NCBI RefSeq assembly: GCF_000006565.2
Contig: NC_031472.1
Span: forward strand, 3,004,493-3,068,492
Direction: 5' to 3'
Length of the DNA: 64,000 nt
DNA from: Toxoplasma gondii ME49
Lineage: Eukaryota; Apicomplexa; Conoidasida; Eucoccidiorida; Sarcocystidae
In this document: piece after piece, positions 1-12,802 of the stretch
Layout: each line of letters begins with the position of its first letter
Numbering within the stretch: the first letter of the stretch is position 1
Made by a program: the position numbers and the translations under genes
The notes under the pieces: model-generated
Database searches by the model: none
What the model saw: only the letters and a program-made list of their open reading frames with translations
What the model was told of the DNA's origin: nothing

Positions 1-577
1 CCCTCTCGTCTTCTTTGTCGCGAGACGCGCTGTGTCAGACAACGAAACGGAGACAGACGGAGACGAGACACAGAGATACGCTGCACGCGTCTCCTCTCCG
101 GCGCTGCTCTCCGTCTTGTGTGTGTCAGGTGCGATACTCACTCACCGGAGACGTCTCCATATCTTCCGACAGACACAGGACATGAGCAACGGAGGCCAAA
201 CCTCCGTCTCCTACGTTCGATCGACGGTTGAAAAGAAGTGAAACATCGTACGGTGACGTCGCCCGCTCTTCCGTGTGCTTTACTGCATGTTGTCACCCCC
301 TCACTACGATTGCGCTCGCTCTCATTCTCTTCCCCTGCTCGGCGCTTGTTGCTTGTTCGATCGATTTCGAAACTCCCAGACGACAGCTGCTTCTTCCGCG
401 GCTCCCTCCACAGACTGAGAAGCCGCATGCACGGCGCCTCAAAAAAAACGGGGAACAGACATGGGTGACAAAGGCGCAGACACAATCTGCAGCTACGTGA
501 GTGTGCAGGCCGACGTCGACATCCGTCGGAGTCACTTTTCGAAACATGGAAACCACCGGCCTGCGTTTTCTTCGTAC
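1..577. other. No exon recognised; last visible intron of the TM9SF gene
   Basis: The TM9SF exon to the right ends at a GTACGA donor at 577 (minus strand), so this stretch should be intron. None of the three minus-strand frames shows the conserved nonaspanin C-terminus (the last membrane spans and the short cytosolic tail), so that exon is expected left of base 1. The plus-strand frames are short and have no recognisable similarity. Confidence 0.6.
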
Positions 578-996
578 CCTCCGCTGAGGAACGACCGCCA
601 CCACCAGCGATGGTCTTCGGCGTTCAGATGCATGTAGGTGAGGAGGACGCTGACGGCTGCAGCTGAGACGAAGAGCAGAACTCCGGCGAGAAGCAGGAAA
701 AAGTAGAAACTGTAAATTCGATTCGAGGACCAAACACTCATGAAGAGATAATGCAGTTCAATGTAAATCCCGCTGAAGGGCATAACGCCGCTGATCGCCG
801 TCTGAAGGAGAGGCTGGTTGTACCAGCGAACGCGCGGAATTTCGCGGGCAAGCTTGTTCGTCTGAAGAAAAACATCACACTCGGAAATAGGAACCTCGAG
901 AAACTCACGAAACAGTTTCTCCAAACTTCAACAGGACCCTTCCCCGGTGCCAACACATCAACGTCTGCAAATAGATACATATATCAATATATATCT

Positions 997-1027
<31 letters not shown>

Positions 1028-1230
1028 TATAAATATCTGTCTATCTATCTATCTATCAATCTATCTATCTCTATCTATCTATATCAATCTATCTGTCTAT
1101 CTATCTATCTATCAATCTATCTATATCTATCTATCTGTCTATCTATCTGTCTATCTATCTATCAATCTATCTATATCTATCTATCCGTCTATCTATCTAT
1201 ATATCAATCTATCTATCTATATCTATCTAT

Positions 1231-1267
<37 letters not shown>

Positions 1268-4200
1268 TCTGTATACATGTTTACACATATCTGAATGTAT
1301 GTAGACAGAGAGAGAGAAGGAAGGCGACCGATCGATTGACAGTTCGACGGAACGATGGAAAGCATTTACAGTTGGAGACACACATGTATATATTTATTTA
1401 TTTATTTTGTGTTGGTGAGGAGGGTGCACGCTTCGGCCGCTAGGCGCGGGGCAAGGAAAAAGTTGATTGTGGGACTGAAGAGAAAAGGAGCTTTCGAGAG
1501 AAGCGAGAAGGACGAACCTTGCAGGGAAACGCCTGGCCGCCTGCGAGTTGCCGCACCGCCCGGCGTCTGCCCCAGATTCCGCCGATGATGGTGAGAGGCA
1601 GAGTCACTGAGAAAAGAGAAAACAAAACAGCTGAAAAGCACTGGAGCCACGAAGACAGGACGAGGTGGAACTGAGGGGCTCGGTGGTCAGTCCAGAACGC
1701 GATGCAGAGAAAAGGCAATCTGGCAGGAGCAGCGCGAAGAGCAAGGAAGAAGAAAGGAAGAACGCCGAAGACGAAGGGAGGGAGGCGTACGGACAAGGAA
1801 AGAAAGGAGAAGGGGACAGACAACGGAGAGAAGAAAGCCAACGCAGGAAGAAGGACGCGAAGGAGAAGGGAGAGAAGAGAAGCAAGGAAGAACGAAGAGC
1901 GTGAGCTGAAGCATGTGACGGCGGCATGCAACGCGACCGCCGAAGAAGTAGACAGGAAGGTGATCGAAAAAAGCGAACTGCCCCCTTCTCGTTTCTTTCG
2001 TCTCTGCGTTCTGCGCGCGCCTCTCTCCTTCCCGCAGATCTCACCGAAGAACCAGCAGGCGAAGAGAAGGAAAGCCGTTCCGAAGGGCAGCGCCGCAGTC
2101 GAGTTGTACACGAGGGCGAGCGAGTTCAGAGCACACCAAATGACGAAGAGGGGCAGCTGCAGACATACGAGAATCGACGAAAAGCAGAGAGCCGTGGGGG
2201 CACAAAAACCGAAAAAAACGAAGAAAAACAAACTCGGCGGAGGCGGCAGGTGCCAGCGCAGTGGTCGAAGGGATGGGAGGGAGGGGAGGAGGGGCGTTGG
2301 GGGGAAAGAATAAACGAGAAGAAAACCAGACTCAGAAAAAACCTTACGGCGAACATTATGCATGTGACGACGAGACTCCACGCCCACTTGACTCCGCCCA
2401 TTTTGCGGTAAGTGCTCGAGCTCAGATATCCTGCAATGACTGCATGCAAGCAGACGCAGTGCATGCATCCGAAACAAAAGTCAGCGTTACCACAGAAACG
2501 CCAAGCGCTCTGCTAGTAACCACGCATGACTGGTAAAATCCACAAGGGGGGATGACTGCGGTCGCTAGACTGCATCTGATAAAACCGAAAAGGATTCAGG
2601 ATCTCAACAGAATCATATCGCTCTCCTTCTCTAAAAAAGGTGGATGCGCTTGGGGATATTATCAGATGTCTCCACTTCCAGAGTTGCGCTCAAAACTCGT
2701 TCGAAACGTTCGCCGTCCTGTGGCATTGCCGTTCTCTCCACCAGCCTCCCCTTTCTCGCCGCGGTCGCTTCATGTGACAGTGTGCAGGAAAAATGTTGAA
2801 TTATTCTGTCTTCCTCTTCTCGTTTTGACAGGGTCAAGGTGAACAGACACACTCCTACTGTCGATATCGATCATCGAAACGCGTAGCCATTTGCCCATGC
2901 CTATCTACCAGTATATATCTGCATTTCCATCTACGTATTCTACAAGTAGCAATCGATATTTCTATCTGGCGGCGATTCCCCTTTCAACCTCTATCTAACT
3001 ACCTAGATATATGTAGCTGTGTCTACCTACATAAACCTACATAATTATATATATATATATACATATATGTATATATATAAATATATTGTTTTTTATGGGG
3101 GTTACTGGATGAGAAAGCAGAGAGAGAGAGAGAGCACTTGATGCACGTGCGACGGCGGCCGCTTTTTTTTGTCTCTTCACAGCAGCTGCAGCCAACAGGA
3201 GAAACAAGTGACAAGATGGTGAGACGAAGAGCGGACTAACAGGAGGTGAGGAGATACGCGAGGAGACTGCAAGAGAGAAGTTCGCCTCTCTCGAGGTAAG
3301 GAGTGAAGCAGCCGACAACGATGGTGGCGAGGACCTGAAAACGAAGAAGACGTCAGAAAAATCGCAGGAAACCGAAGAACATGTGGAAAGGAAGCAACTC
3401 CGCGAAAACAGAAACCGCGAAAGAAGAGCTCTAAAGTAAACAGAAACTGGAAGACTGTGAAAATTGGAGAGCGCCGCTGCTCGCACAGCCGAAAAGCGAA
3501 GTACAGCAAACAAGATAAAACGCATTTGCGTTTGCCAGCAATGAATGAACTCTGGGGCAAGGAAACGAGACCTCTGGGAGCTTCCTGTGTCTCCAAAATC
3601 GATGTTTTATCTTTCCACCTTCTCGCCCGGGACAAAGAGGAAGAAACAAAACAACTGAGATGCGCGCTGTCTCGAGATTCCGGAGAGAAACAGTTTCTTT
3701 TTCAGTTCAAAATGAAACCCATGCAGTGCGACTGCATCGCCTCCAAGACGCGCAAACTTGTGCGGGAGAGGCCTGTGCTGTGAAAACGAAATCTCGGGAG
3801 AGACAGAGTCCGCATGGTATGCAGAAGGAACATGGGCGCCTAGTTGTAGCAGGCGACGTGAAGGCAGAAAAGCTTGGTAGTTGTGTCCTCTCTTCAGCAG
3901 TGCTTCAGTTAACGCAAAGAGAAGAAAAAACGCGTCGACGAGAACAACGCAAGTCGAGAGAAGAAGAAAGACCTCAGTCAACCTACGTCCATCGAAATAT
4001 CTCCTCCTACCAATCGAAATCTAAATCTGACTACCCCAACAGATCTGGATCTCTCTTTCGAGACCTCTCTCTCTAGTTTGCCGTCACATCAACGTTTCCA
4101 TCACAGACTCACGAAGAACTGGCACCTATCTGAAGAACAGCCGCGCGTTTCACACACTCACCAGCATCAACAGATGGGCGCCGCATCCGACCATCGCCGA

Positions 4201-7200
4201 GAGCGGCATGCGATGGGGTGGCGGCCGAAACACATCAGCGTGCAAAAGTTTCCATCCTGCAAGGAAAACCGAAAAGGCGCGCTTCGTACAAGGAACAAGG
4301 AACGGCGAAGCCACGACAACCCAGCTAACCTTGACAGCAACTGCACAGAGTCAAGAAGAAAGGACTGGTTTCCTTAGCGGAAGCGTCTGAGAGGCGAAAA
4401 AGCGCTCGGCGCTTCTCCACAGAACAACAACGGCGACCCCACACTATTTCACGAAGGTTTCCGGACAGAAGGCGACTATGTTTGGGGTCCATTCATCGTG
4501 TCAAATAGGTTCGACTTCTACAGAGCGCGTGGAGTGACTTCGAAGGCTGTTCATCCGCGAAGTCCAGAGGTTCGTGCTGAGACACGCAGCTGCTTTTCAA
4601 GGCGAGAACACCGTTCCTTCGCTCCCTCTTGAAGGTGTAAAGAAAGGACTCTCTTCAACTTTCTTAACGCAATGCGGCATGTGCTCGCTTTTCCATAATC
4701 CCCTCCCTGAAGCCTCTTGGCTGAAAATCAGCGAACACTGAAATGGCGACCTGTCGCCTGATAAAAACGAAGAAAACGAACTTCCTCCTGTCTTCTCACT
4801 GCCGCTATTCAAGGACATACACACACACATATATAGATATATATACGTACACGTAGCAAGATACACATTCATATACGTAGTATTTTAGAAGCAAAATACA
4901 TAGATCTGCATGTTCAGACACAACTACATTTGCATGTATTCCTATATGTACATGCACGAACCTATAGATACGTGTCTATATGTACCTGGATCTAAGCATC
5001 TCCCTTGTTGAGGTGTCTGTACACTGTAAAATCCTAGGAGAGATTGCATGCAGAGTGGTAGTAGTAATTGGAGAAAGGCAGTAGCTGCAGACTGTAGATA
5101 GAGAACGAACTCAGACTCCCCGCACCAGTTAAATAGCTACGTCTCCAGTTACACAATCCCCGAGTTCCTGAAAAAACCTTTGACAACACAGGGAAGTCAC
5201 AAATCTCCTCGCGAGCGAGAAACGAACCTGTTTCTTCCTCGAGACCTGCAGACGCCATCTCCTCGTCGGCCAAGCGGAACATCATGCTGTACATACACCG
5301 CACCAAGGTCGTCGCGAGTCGCTCCACAAAACGCACGAGCGCAAACATGCAGAGAGTTCTTCCGAGACAGCAGGCTCGCGCACAGGCTCTCTGTTTTTCT
5401 CTTTCGTCTGTCGCGACTCTTGCGCCTTCGTTTCTGCACTTTGGGACTTCCGTGAGCCGCGGCGTAGACGCGGATACAAACTCCTCTCTCCAGAAAGACG
5501 TCGAGACACAGAAAGCTGCGTCTGCGATTCACCAGCTGTGCAGACAGCCGACCACTGCGTCCCGAATCCCGCGCGTGTAACCGGTGTCACCTACTTGTGG
5601 AGATCGGCCTTGACGATTCTGAGGAGGAGAACAGTCAAGAGGAGAACGATGAGGAGAGTGAAGACGAACGAATTCAGAATTCCAAGCCAGTGAACGTCGA
5701 CCGACACACGCTTCTGCCCAGAAGAAGTTCTCGCCTCTGCCTCGTCACTCGCCACGGGCGCGAACGGCGAGGAGAGCTGTCTAGACACTCGAAACGCAGG
5801 CTTGATGTCGGGACGGTCTTGCCAGCGCACGGTGTACGTGAACTCCACCTCGACGGTTTCGCCTGGCGCCTGGAGAAGGGGAAGAAGCAGAAAAATTCGA
5901 GAGTCAAGCGCAGCAGAAAGGAAGTCGAGAAGACCCGCTGGAAGGAGGACACTAAACACGGAATGTCTCCAGCAGAAACGCCATTCGCGAAATACGTTTC
6001 TAGTTTTTCTGGTTCGCCCCCTTCTCGACAAGGAGTCCTGTCCAGCTGAGAAGTACGTCAGTGAGAGTTGAACGAGAACGAACTTTTTGTTTGAGCGAGG
6101 GCAGGGGAACATGTGAGCGACAGCATGAAAGACGCGAGCGCGTCTACAGAGGTGCTCTTGTCGAGGGAGAAACGGCATTTTGTCGGAGGAAATGCAGAGA
6201 CAAAGAAACAGGTGAAATGCATGTACAACTCGGAAAAAAAACGAGAACGAAGTGACACCCGGCTCTCTCGGTAATCACCGTGGCCTCGATGGAAAAAATG
6301 TCCAGCTGTGCATTCGCGAAAAACGACTTCTTTTCTTGTTCTCTTCGGTTCTCTCTCTCTCTTGTTCTCATGTTCCCTCTCCTGAGTGCTTCACGCTTGG
6401 CGTCGGAAGAAACGCAATAACGGTTCATGCACTTGCGCCATAAAGTCTCGGACTCGCCAGCCTCTGCGCCCCTCGCCTTACCGGCAACTCGGTGATGTCC
6501 AGGAAGTCTTGCTCGAGAGAGATGTTTTCGATTTCTGCGCGAACGACATGTCCGTCGTTGTAGCCGAGAAGAAACGCGAAGTGTTTCCTGACGAGGAACC
6601 GCGTTTTCTCTTCTGTCGCCTCGCCTGTTTCCTCTTGCGGGTCTCTGCGCTCCTGCCGGGCCTTCACCCCGAAGGCTTCGTGGACTGCGAGCTCGTCGAC
6701 GTACATTTCCATGAAGAAGTTCTGTTCGATCAGTTCTCGCCAGGAAGCCATGCGCTCTCTGTTCAAGGCCATCACGCAGAGCTTCCGCGGCGTCTCCTCA
6801 GCGACGCCGTAGGCGATGTCGAACCGACTCTTCATCAGGCGGTCGCCGCGCAGAACCTGCCCCAGAGTCATGGGTGCGTACTCGACCGTCTCGGGTGTGC
6901 AGACGCCTAGCTTGTCGTAGAAGTTGTACGTCTCCAGCGGATTGAACAGAGGCCAAGCCTTGCTCACGCAGACGGAGACGGCGGATCCAGCAGCATGCGC
7001 AGTGGCGTCGGAGAGGTACGAGGAGGAGCGCGAGAGCAGAGACGAGGTCGCGAGCTTGTAGAAGAGAAGAAGAAAAAACAACAGCGCGAGCGCAGGCAGC
7101 ACGCAAGAGCCGGGCGTCTCTCGGCGCTCTTTCTCGCGCGCAGACATCCGTGAATTCCGCCTGCCTTCACCGCCGAGGGAAGACAACTCGATGCCGTCCT

Positions 7201-7204
7201 TCAT
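578..7204 (-). CDS. TM9SF: Transmembrane 9 superfamily (EMP70/nonaspanin) protein, 3' partial
   Basis: Nonaspanins are polytopic Golgi/endosome proteins that help sort membrane cargo. Nine exons read in one frame: 7204-6482, 5869-5595, 5286-5228, 4256-4162, 3334-3241, 2439-2348, 2156-2045, 1606-1518 and 861-578, giving 607 codons so far. Residues about 33-49 are a hydrophobic signal or anchor. The lumenal domain has the family block ETYNFYDKLGVC and ends before the first span (LNSFVFTLLIVLLL). Exon 4 reads WKLLHADVFRPP, exon 6 GYLSSSTYRKMGGVKWAW, exon 7 NSTAALPF, exon 8 PLTIIGGIWG, and exon 9 TNKLAREIPRVRWY and AEDHRWWWRSFL. These blocks resemble TM9SF1-type members best. About 70 C-terminal residues lie left of the window. 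I chose the ATG at 7204. The frame stays open further right, but only as the complement of a purine tract, which gives a Leu/Ser-rich translation. The gene diverges from PTPA. Family assignment is secure. The subfamily and the 59-base exon 3 are less certain. Confidence 0.93.
975..1265. repeat. Compound TATC/TA microsatellite
   Basis: About 290 bases made of TATC tetramers with TCAA and TGTC variants, flanked by pure TA runs. It lies inside the TM9SF intron between the exons at 1518-1606 and 578-861. The isoleucine/tyrosine/serine-rich open frames across it are repeat translations, not genes. Confidence 0.95.
3040..3088. repeat. TA microsatellite in a TM9SF intron
   Basis: Short imperfect TA/TACATA run between the TM9SF exons at 3241-3334 and 2348-2439. 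Confidence 0.85.
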
Positions 7205-8605
7205 CGTGGAGACCGAGAAGAAGACGCGGTCGACGTCCGAGTCGGCGACGAGGAGCACAGCGAGAGACGAAAACAGACCGAGAGACAGCAGACAGAGAAG
7301 CAGGGACTTGGGCGCGTCTGCCACACACAGGCACGGGGCGATACAGCATACGCGACGGTGGAGAAAAAGGAGAAGACAGACAGCAGAGAGCAGAGCGAAG
7401 ACGGAGGAGAGAGAAGGGGGGAGGAAGAGAAAGAAGGAGGAGAAGCGGGAGAAGAAGCGGAGAAGAAGGAGAAAACGAACGAGGAGACAAAGAGAGAGAG
7501 AGAAAGAGAAAGAAGAAAAGAGAGAGAGAAAGGGAGAAAGAGCGAGAGAAAGAGCGAGAGAGAGAGAAAGACCGAGAAGACAAGGAGAGAGACAGGTGTA
7601 GAAGAAGAGGAGAGGTCGAGAGATCGAAGACGCAGGAAGAGGTCTGGGAAGGTGCAGCAAGACGGATTCGGGATGAGGTCACTCTCTCATTTTCTGAAGT
7701 TTCGCCGTCTATTCCCTTGTCTGTCTTGTCTTCTTTTGGAGGCAGGACCGGCGGATGTGCAGAGAGTCGTGAGTGACCGCGGCATGCACAACAAAAGAGA
7801 AGCTGCATGCAGTTTTCTGTCGGTTTCTCTGCCGCTCCGCACAGGCGGATCGAAGACTTTTCCTCTCCACTCTTCTCGCACCTTGTCTCAGGCGCATCTG
7901 ACAGTTTCTTGTGTCGAAAAAAGACAGAACGACCGCGGGGCTCTTCTTCTCCGCCGAGACTCGCCTTACTAGCTACGCGCAACGCGTCTGACAGTGAACA
8001 GGGCGCTTGACGCCGCGTCACGAGAAGGTCTCTTGGTCCGTTTCTCTCTTTTTCTTTTCTTCTTTTTCTTCTCGTTTTCTCATGTTTTCGTCTCCTCACA
8101 GGCCGGTCCTCAAAACTGAATGCTCGCGCACTGGACTTTCTCCCTTTCTCCTGCCTACTCTTCTTTCTCCTGTGTACTTCATTTCCTCTTTCTTTCGCGT
8201 CTTTCTCCTTCTTTTCTTCCTTCTCTCGGCCGCTGTTGTTGCCGGCAAAAGGCATGCTCGAGACGTGAGCCTGACACTGGAGCACACTGCTGCACTCGAT
8301 CGTCCTCCGAGATCTTCTCGCCTCTCCGCCTTTCACTGTCCGTTGACGCTTCAGAGTTCTTTTTTCTTTTCCAGCCTCCTCACCTTCTCTGCTTCGCTCG
8401 CTCTCTTGGATTCTCCTTCTCCGTCCCTCGCGTTCTTTCGTCGAGCTCGTGTGTAAGTACACCTGCCTCTCCGAGGAAACGAACGAACCTCTTTCCTTTC
8501 AGAGTTTTTCGCTCTTGGCAGTCTTTTCCAGTCAAATCTTTCGACTGCCTCCCTGGATCTTTCCTTCCCTGCCTCGCCCCCTTCTCTTCTTCTTCATCTC
8601 CAACA
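7205..8605. promoter_or_regulatory. Divergent spacer between TM9SF and PTPA (promoters and 5' leaders)
   Basis: The TM9SF ATG (7204, minus) and the PTPA ATG (8606, plus) point away from each other, so both promoters and 5' leaders should lie in these 1.4 kb. The left part (about 7358-7640) is almost pure purine on the plus strand. The right part is CT-rich on the plus strand, so each leader would be pyrimidine-rich. A short GTAAGT..TTTCAG pair at about 8453-8502 could be a leader intron, although 50 bases is very short. Core promoter elements were not identified. Coccidian promoters usually lack a TATA box. Confidence 0.6.
7358..7640 (+). repeat. GA-rich polypurine tract
   Basis: About 280 bases of nearly uninterrupted A/G on the plus strand (GAGAGAAAG-type units). 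It lies just upstream of the TM9SF start codon and probably falls in that gene's pyrimidine-rich leader. Long Lys/Arg/Glu frames on plus and Leu/Ser frames on minus are by-products of the composition. Confidence 0.85.
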
Positions 8606-11600
8606 ATGCCCAGAGATCCGGAACTCTCTCCCCCTCCCTCCTCTTCGTCTTCTCCTCCTTTTTCTTCTCCTCCTCTCCCTTCTTCTTCTGCATTTCAGCC
8701 TTGTATGAGCTCCTCTGCCGGCGTTGCTTGTGCGGCGCCGAGGGTGTCTTCTTCCCCGCTCTTTCGACCTCCAGCTTCGTTCTCTCCCGCGCTCTCGCCG
8801 GGTGTCTGCTGCGTCGCTCCCTGGGCCTCGCCCTTGGCCACCGCCCCGCTCTCGGGTGTACGTACACCCGGCGCACCCGCCGCCTTTGCGGCGGTGGAGC
8901 CGGCGACGGGCCGCGAGGAAGATTTGCGTGCATGCAAGAAGCAGATTCACTCCCTCCACGATTTAAGTGTATGGACGGCTGGTCCCAGCTACCAGGCTTT
9001 CATGCGTTTCCTGCGCCGCCTGTCGGCCGCCGTCGTCGACAGAAAGGCTGTGAGTAGGCGCGAAGGGGACTCTGGAAAGAAGTCTGCAGAGGAGCCTCGA
9101 GGAAATTCTGAAGAGCAGTCCGCAGATGAGTCTGCAGGAGGCTCTGGAGAGAAGCCTGAAGAGAACTCAGGAGAAGAAATGAGAGTTGAAGATGCAGAGT
9201 CCGCGACGAGGAGGCGCGCGGCGGCCGCAGCGCGTGCTATTGTCGAGTGGGGAGTTCGGGAGAACAGCCGAGAAGGGAAGAGCCTGCATGCGAGCGCCAA
9301 TGTCCTTATTCTTCTTGAGATCCTTGAAACTCTGAAAATCTGGATCGAGGAAATTCCTCTCATCGAACAGCCCATGCGGTTCGGAAACCGCGCGTTCAGG
9401 ACTTGGGTGGACCGACTCCAAGAGGTGCGTTTTTTCGGCTGTCTCTCCACATTCTTCTTGCACAGGTTTCGCTTTGCGTTGGACTCCCTTGTTTGAGGCG
9501 AGATATCGGATTCTAGTTCGAGTGCATGCGCGTCGTGGTTTTTGTGTGTAGTGACTCGATGTGATGGACGCAAAGGCGCATGCAGGACAACACAGTGATT
9601 CAGTCACGTCGGTGACGCTGCAGCTGTCTGCCTGTTCGTTCAGTTCTGTATAACTCTTCTTTGCTCGAGGTTCTGCCTGTGCCATTGACCGCGCGTCTCG
9701 ACGTCCCTTTCGCTGTCTTTGTTTTTGATCTCGACCTCTTTCTTTCCCCTCATCGCTCTCTCCTGCGTCTCCTGGCCGCGCCTTTTTCTTGGTGTCTTGC
9801 AACTTATGCAGAGATCCAAATCCCTCTTGGAGCCCCTCGTCCCGACAAACGTCGCACCGCCTCCCGCTTCGCTCTCCATCGAACCGATTCCCGAGCAAGA
9901 AGAACTCGTTTTTCCTCCTTCTTCTTCTTCTCCTTCTTCTGCTGAGTCTCCAGCTGCCTCAGCGTGTCTGCAGGGAAACGTTTCAGGGCAGAAGATCGGA
10001 GGCGAGGCGAGAGAAGCAGGAGAAGACGACGAGGCACAGACAGGAAAGACTCTGCGAGAGACCCTTTTGGAGGAGCTGACAGACTACCTTTGTCACGCGT
10101 TCGGCGATCGACAGCGAATCGACTACGGAACAGGCCATGAGGTCTCTTTCGCACTCTTTCTGTTTGTGCTCTTCGAGGCTAAAATCCTCGACGAGCATGC
10201 AGACGACGCAGCCGCCGTTCTCCTCGTTTTTGCACAGTGAGGCCAAACGCAGACGCCGTCGACTTTTATGGCTTGCACGACTCCGTCTATCAGTGGGGGT
10301 CCAAACCTGTAAACATGCATACACGACTGTGTATCAATAAATTTGCCTATATCTGTCTATATATAAATCTATCTATCTATAGCATTATATATATATATAT
10401 CTTTATGTATATATATATATATATAAATCTTTCTTTCTATCTGTCTATATCTATATCTATATATATACATGAGGGTGACACCTGTGTTTATTATGTGTGC
10501 ATGCACCGCTGCCCAGACGGCCCAGTGACCAGAGCATAAATATGGTTATGGGTATGGTTGTTTTTGTTTCTTTTATTTTTATTATTGTTTTTGCGGTTTT
10601 GACAGATATGTCGAAGTTTGTCACGCCTTGCAGAAGACGTATTCGCTGGAACCGGCAGGAAGCCGCGGCGCATGGGGCCTTGACGATTTTCATTTTCTTC
10701 CTTTTCTCTTCGGCGCAGCTCAGCTGGTCGAGAACCATTTCATTCACCCGGCGGAGGTAGGAAAAACGTAGTTTTTCTCTTCTCGTTTGCTTCTCGTTTG
10801 CGTCTTTTCCACTCTTCACGTTCGTTCTTTCTTTCCTCGTCCACTTTTTCCTTTTCTTCTCTCCTACGCCGTTTTTTTCTCTTTTCTTTTGACCGTTCCT
10901 CGCCGACCTTCTGTTCCGTTACGCAGGAGCTGCTTTTCGCTTTTTGGGCTCGTGCTCCTGTCCTTCTCCACCACTCCTTTGCTTTTTTTCTCGTCTTTTT
11001 CTCCCGTCGCCTTTTCTCGGCGCGCGCTGCGCCTCTGTTCCCTCATGGCGTTCCCTCGTTCTTTGGGTTGTTACTCCCTCTGTGTCGCATGTGATGCGCG
11101 TCTTCCTCCTCACCTCTGCGTGGTATTATCGAGAGAAGACTGCTCCTCAGATGCTAGTCTGATCGGTGCGATCTTCCTGGCAGTAATCGTCTCTGAGACA
11201 GGAGCCGCCTGTCTTCGTTTTCGTTCCGAAAAGCGTCCTCGAGGTCCGCAAGTCCTCTGGCTACAAAGCACACTCGCGAGAGACTAGGCCGGGCGGCTTC
11301 ACGCAAGCGTTTTTCTCTCCGCGAGGAGAGCGAAGGCGATCCAGAAGCGACAGCAGAGAAAACGAAAGTCACATGTGCTCACCTCTTCTTTTCTTTCTTT
11401 CTTTCTTTCTTTTTCTTTTTTCTTTCGGACTGCATGCACTCGGCATATGAGGTGCAAACAGACGGGAGCGCCAGAGGGGGTTTCGCTTTCAAGGATGTTC
11501 GTCCTCTCTCCTTTGTGTGGCGCGTCGATATTGGTGCAGGTCGTTGACATGGGAGTTGTGAAGGAGTTTGCGCCCTCGAACCTCTACTTCTCGTCCATTG

Positions 11601-12456
11601 AGTATACCATGGAGGTGAGTTGACTTGGCGCTTCTCCACGCGTTGCGTTCTTCACTTCTTCGCACTGCAGTTCGCATTCCGATGCTCTAGACGTTCCCCA
11701 CGCTCTCTCCCTCGCCTCGGTCGCCTTTCAAAGTCCTGCCTCTGCGATGCTCTTTGTCTTTTCTGAAAGCTTTCGTCTCGCCTTTCGTCGCTGTTTCGTC
11801 GGTCTTCTAAGTGTCTCAGTCTCCCCTCTTGTAGAGTGGCTGTCTTCTTCGTTCGCCGCTTCTCTGGTCCCTTTTGTCTCTCTCTCTCTCTTCTGTCGTA
11901 TTCGCCTTTCGCGCTTTTTCGACTTTTGCTTTTTCTTCAGGTGAAGAAAGGCGCTCCGTTCTCAGAGTGCGCGCCGATGCTGTATGACATCTCGGGCGTT
12001 AGTACGTGGTGAGTACACGACCATGTTCAGAGGAACGACCGGGACTTTCGAATTTTCGAAAGAATGGAACATGCATTCTGTCACCGTTTGGGTCAGGGAG
12101 TCAATGAAAACTCCGAATTCTGTGCTGTGTATTCCATCCAAAACCGGTGGTTTGTTAGTATTTATGTTGTTCTCCCCACTCTGAAAGTCTTTCGCTTCTG
12201 AAAACCAACAGCGCGTTCCGACAAAGAATGCCCATTTTCGTTTTCAAGAGTTGCGTTTATTTCCTTGTTGGTGCGTTAAAGAGAACGCTGGTCAAGCTTC
12301 AGCACCGCCTCGCTGGAGCGCTTTAGGCGGATCAAACTGCTGAACTTCTACGTCCTGTTTAGAGCGTCGCCGTTAAAAACGAAATGCAGTGCGCTTACCA
12401 CGATGCTCGCAAAAAAATCTCCGATTTCGTGCACAAAAACATCACGATCGAAACAA

Positions 12457-12494
<38 letters not shown>

Positions 12495-12802
12495 GCATAT
12501 GAATCTGTATGTACATCTACATGTTTGTGTAAGTGTATGTATCTGTCTGTATGTATATGTATACGTGATGAATATCAAGAAGACGGCCGAATGGAAAAAA
12601 CCGTTTAGAGCAGTTGGTGGGGAGTTAGGTCGCCCCTGACGCGTTCCCCGTTTTTTGACTTCCCTTTGTTTTTTTCAGGCGCAAAATTCACGCGGGTCTC
12701 CTCAAGATGTACGAGGGGGAGGTTCTCAACAAGTTCCCGATTGCCCAACACTTGCTATTCGGCAAGTACTTTCCTTTCTCGCGAAAGGCCGCCGACGTCT
12801 AA
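8606..12802 (+). CDS. PTPA: PP2A activator PTPA (peptidyl-prolyl isomerase, Rrd1/Rrd2 family)
   Basis: PTPA binds the PP2A catalytic subunit and promotes its active Ser/Thr phosphatase form. It also has prolyl isomerase activity. Six exons close in frame at 553 aa: 8606-9424, 9812-10236, 10606-10756, 11540-11614, 11941-12008 and 12679-12802 (TAA). Family blocks appear in order: [16 protein letters not shown] (about 256-271), [12 protein letters not shown] (about 375-386), [19 protein letters not shown] (about 430-448), [16 protein letters not shown], then [19 protein letters not shown] near the C-terminus. Animal PTPA is about 320-360 aa. The excess here is a Ser/Pro-rich N-terminus, a Glu-rich insert at about 150-215 and a second insert at about 280-350. 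The start has A at -3. An in-frame ATG at 8120 would add a low-complexity extension that I consider leader. An acidic segment from 9049 begins with a donor-like GTGAGTAGG and could be spliced out. Confidence 0.95.
10345..10470. repeat. TA/TATC microsatellite in PTPA intron 2
   Basis: Runs of TA and TATC/TCTT units between PTPA exons 2 and 3. Confidence 0.9.
12459..12491. repeat. TA microsatellite in PTPA intron 5
   Basis: About 16 near-perfect TA dinucleotides between PTPA exons 5 and 6. Confidence 0.9.

Noticed and set aside
947..1264. Ile/Tyr/Ser-rich frame
   Set aside because: Translation of the TATC/TA microsatellite.
7205..7660. N-terminal extension of TM9SF upstream of 7204
   Set aside because: Complement of the polypurine tract, giving a Leu/Ser/Phe-rich translation with no family similarity.
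8120..8605. PTPA start at the upstream in-frame ATG
   Set aside because: The extension is low-complexity CT-rich leader, and the ATG at 8606 has better context. Not fully excluded.
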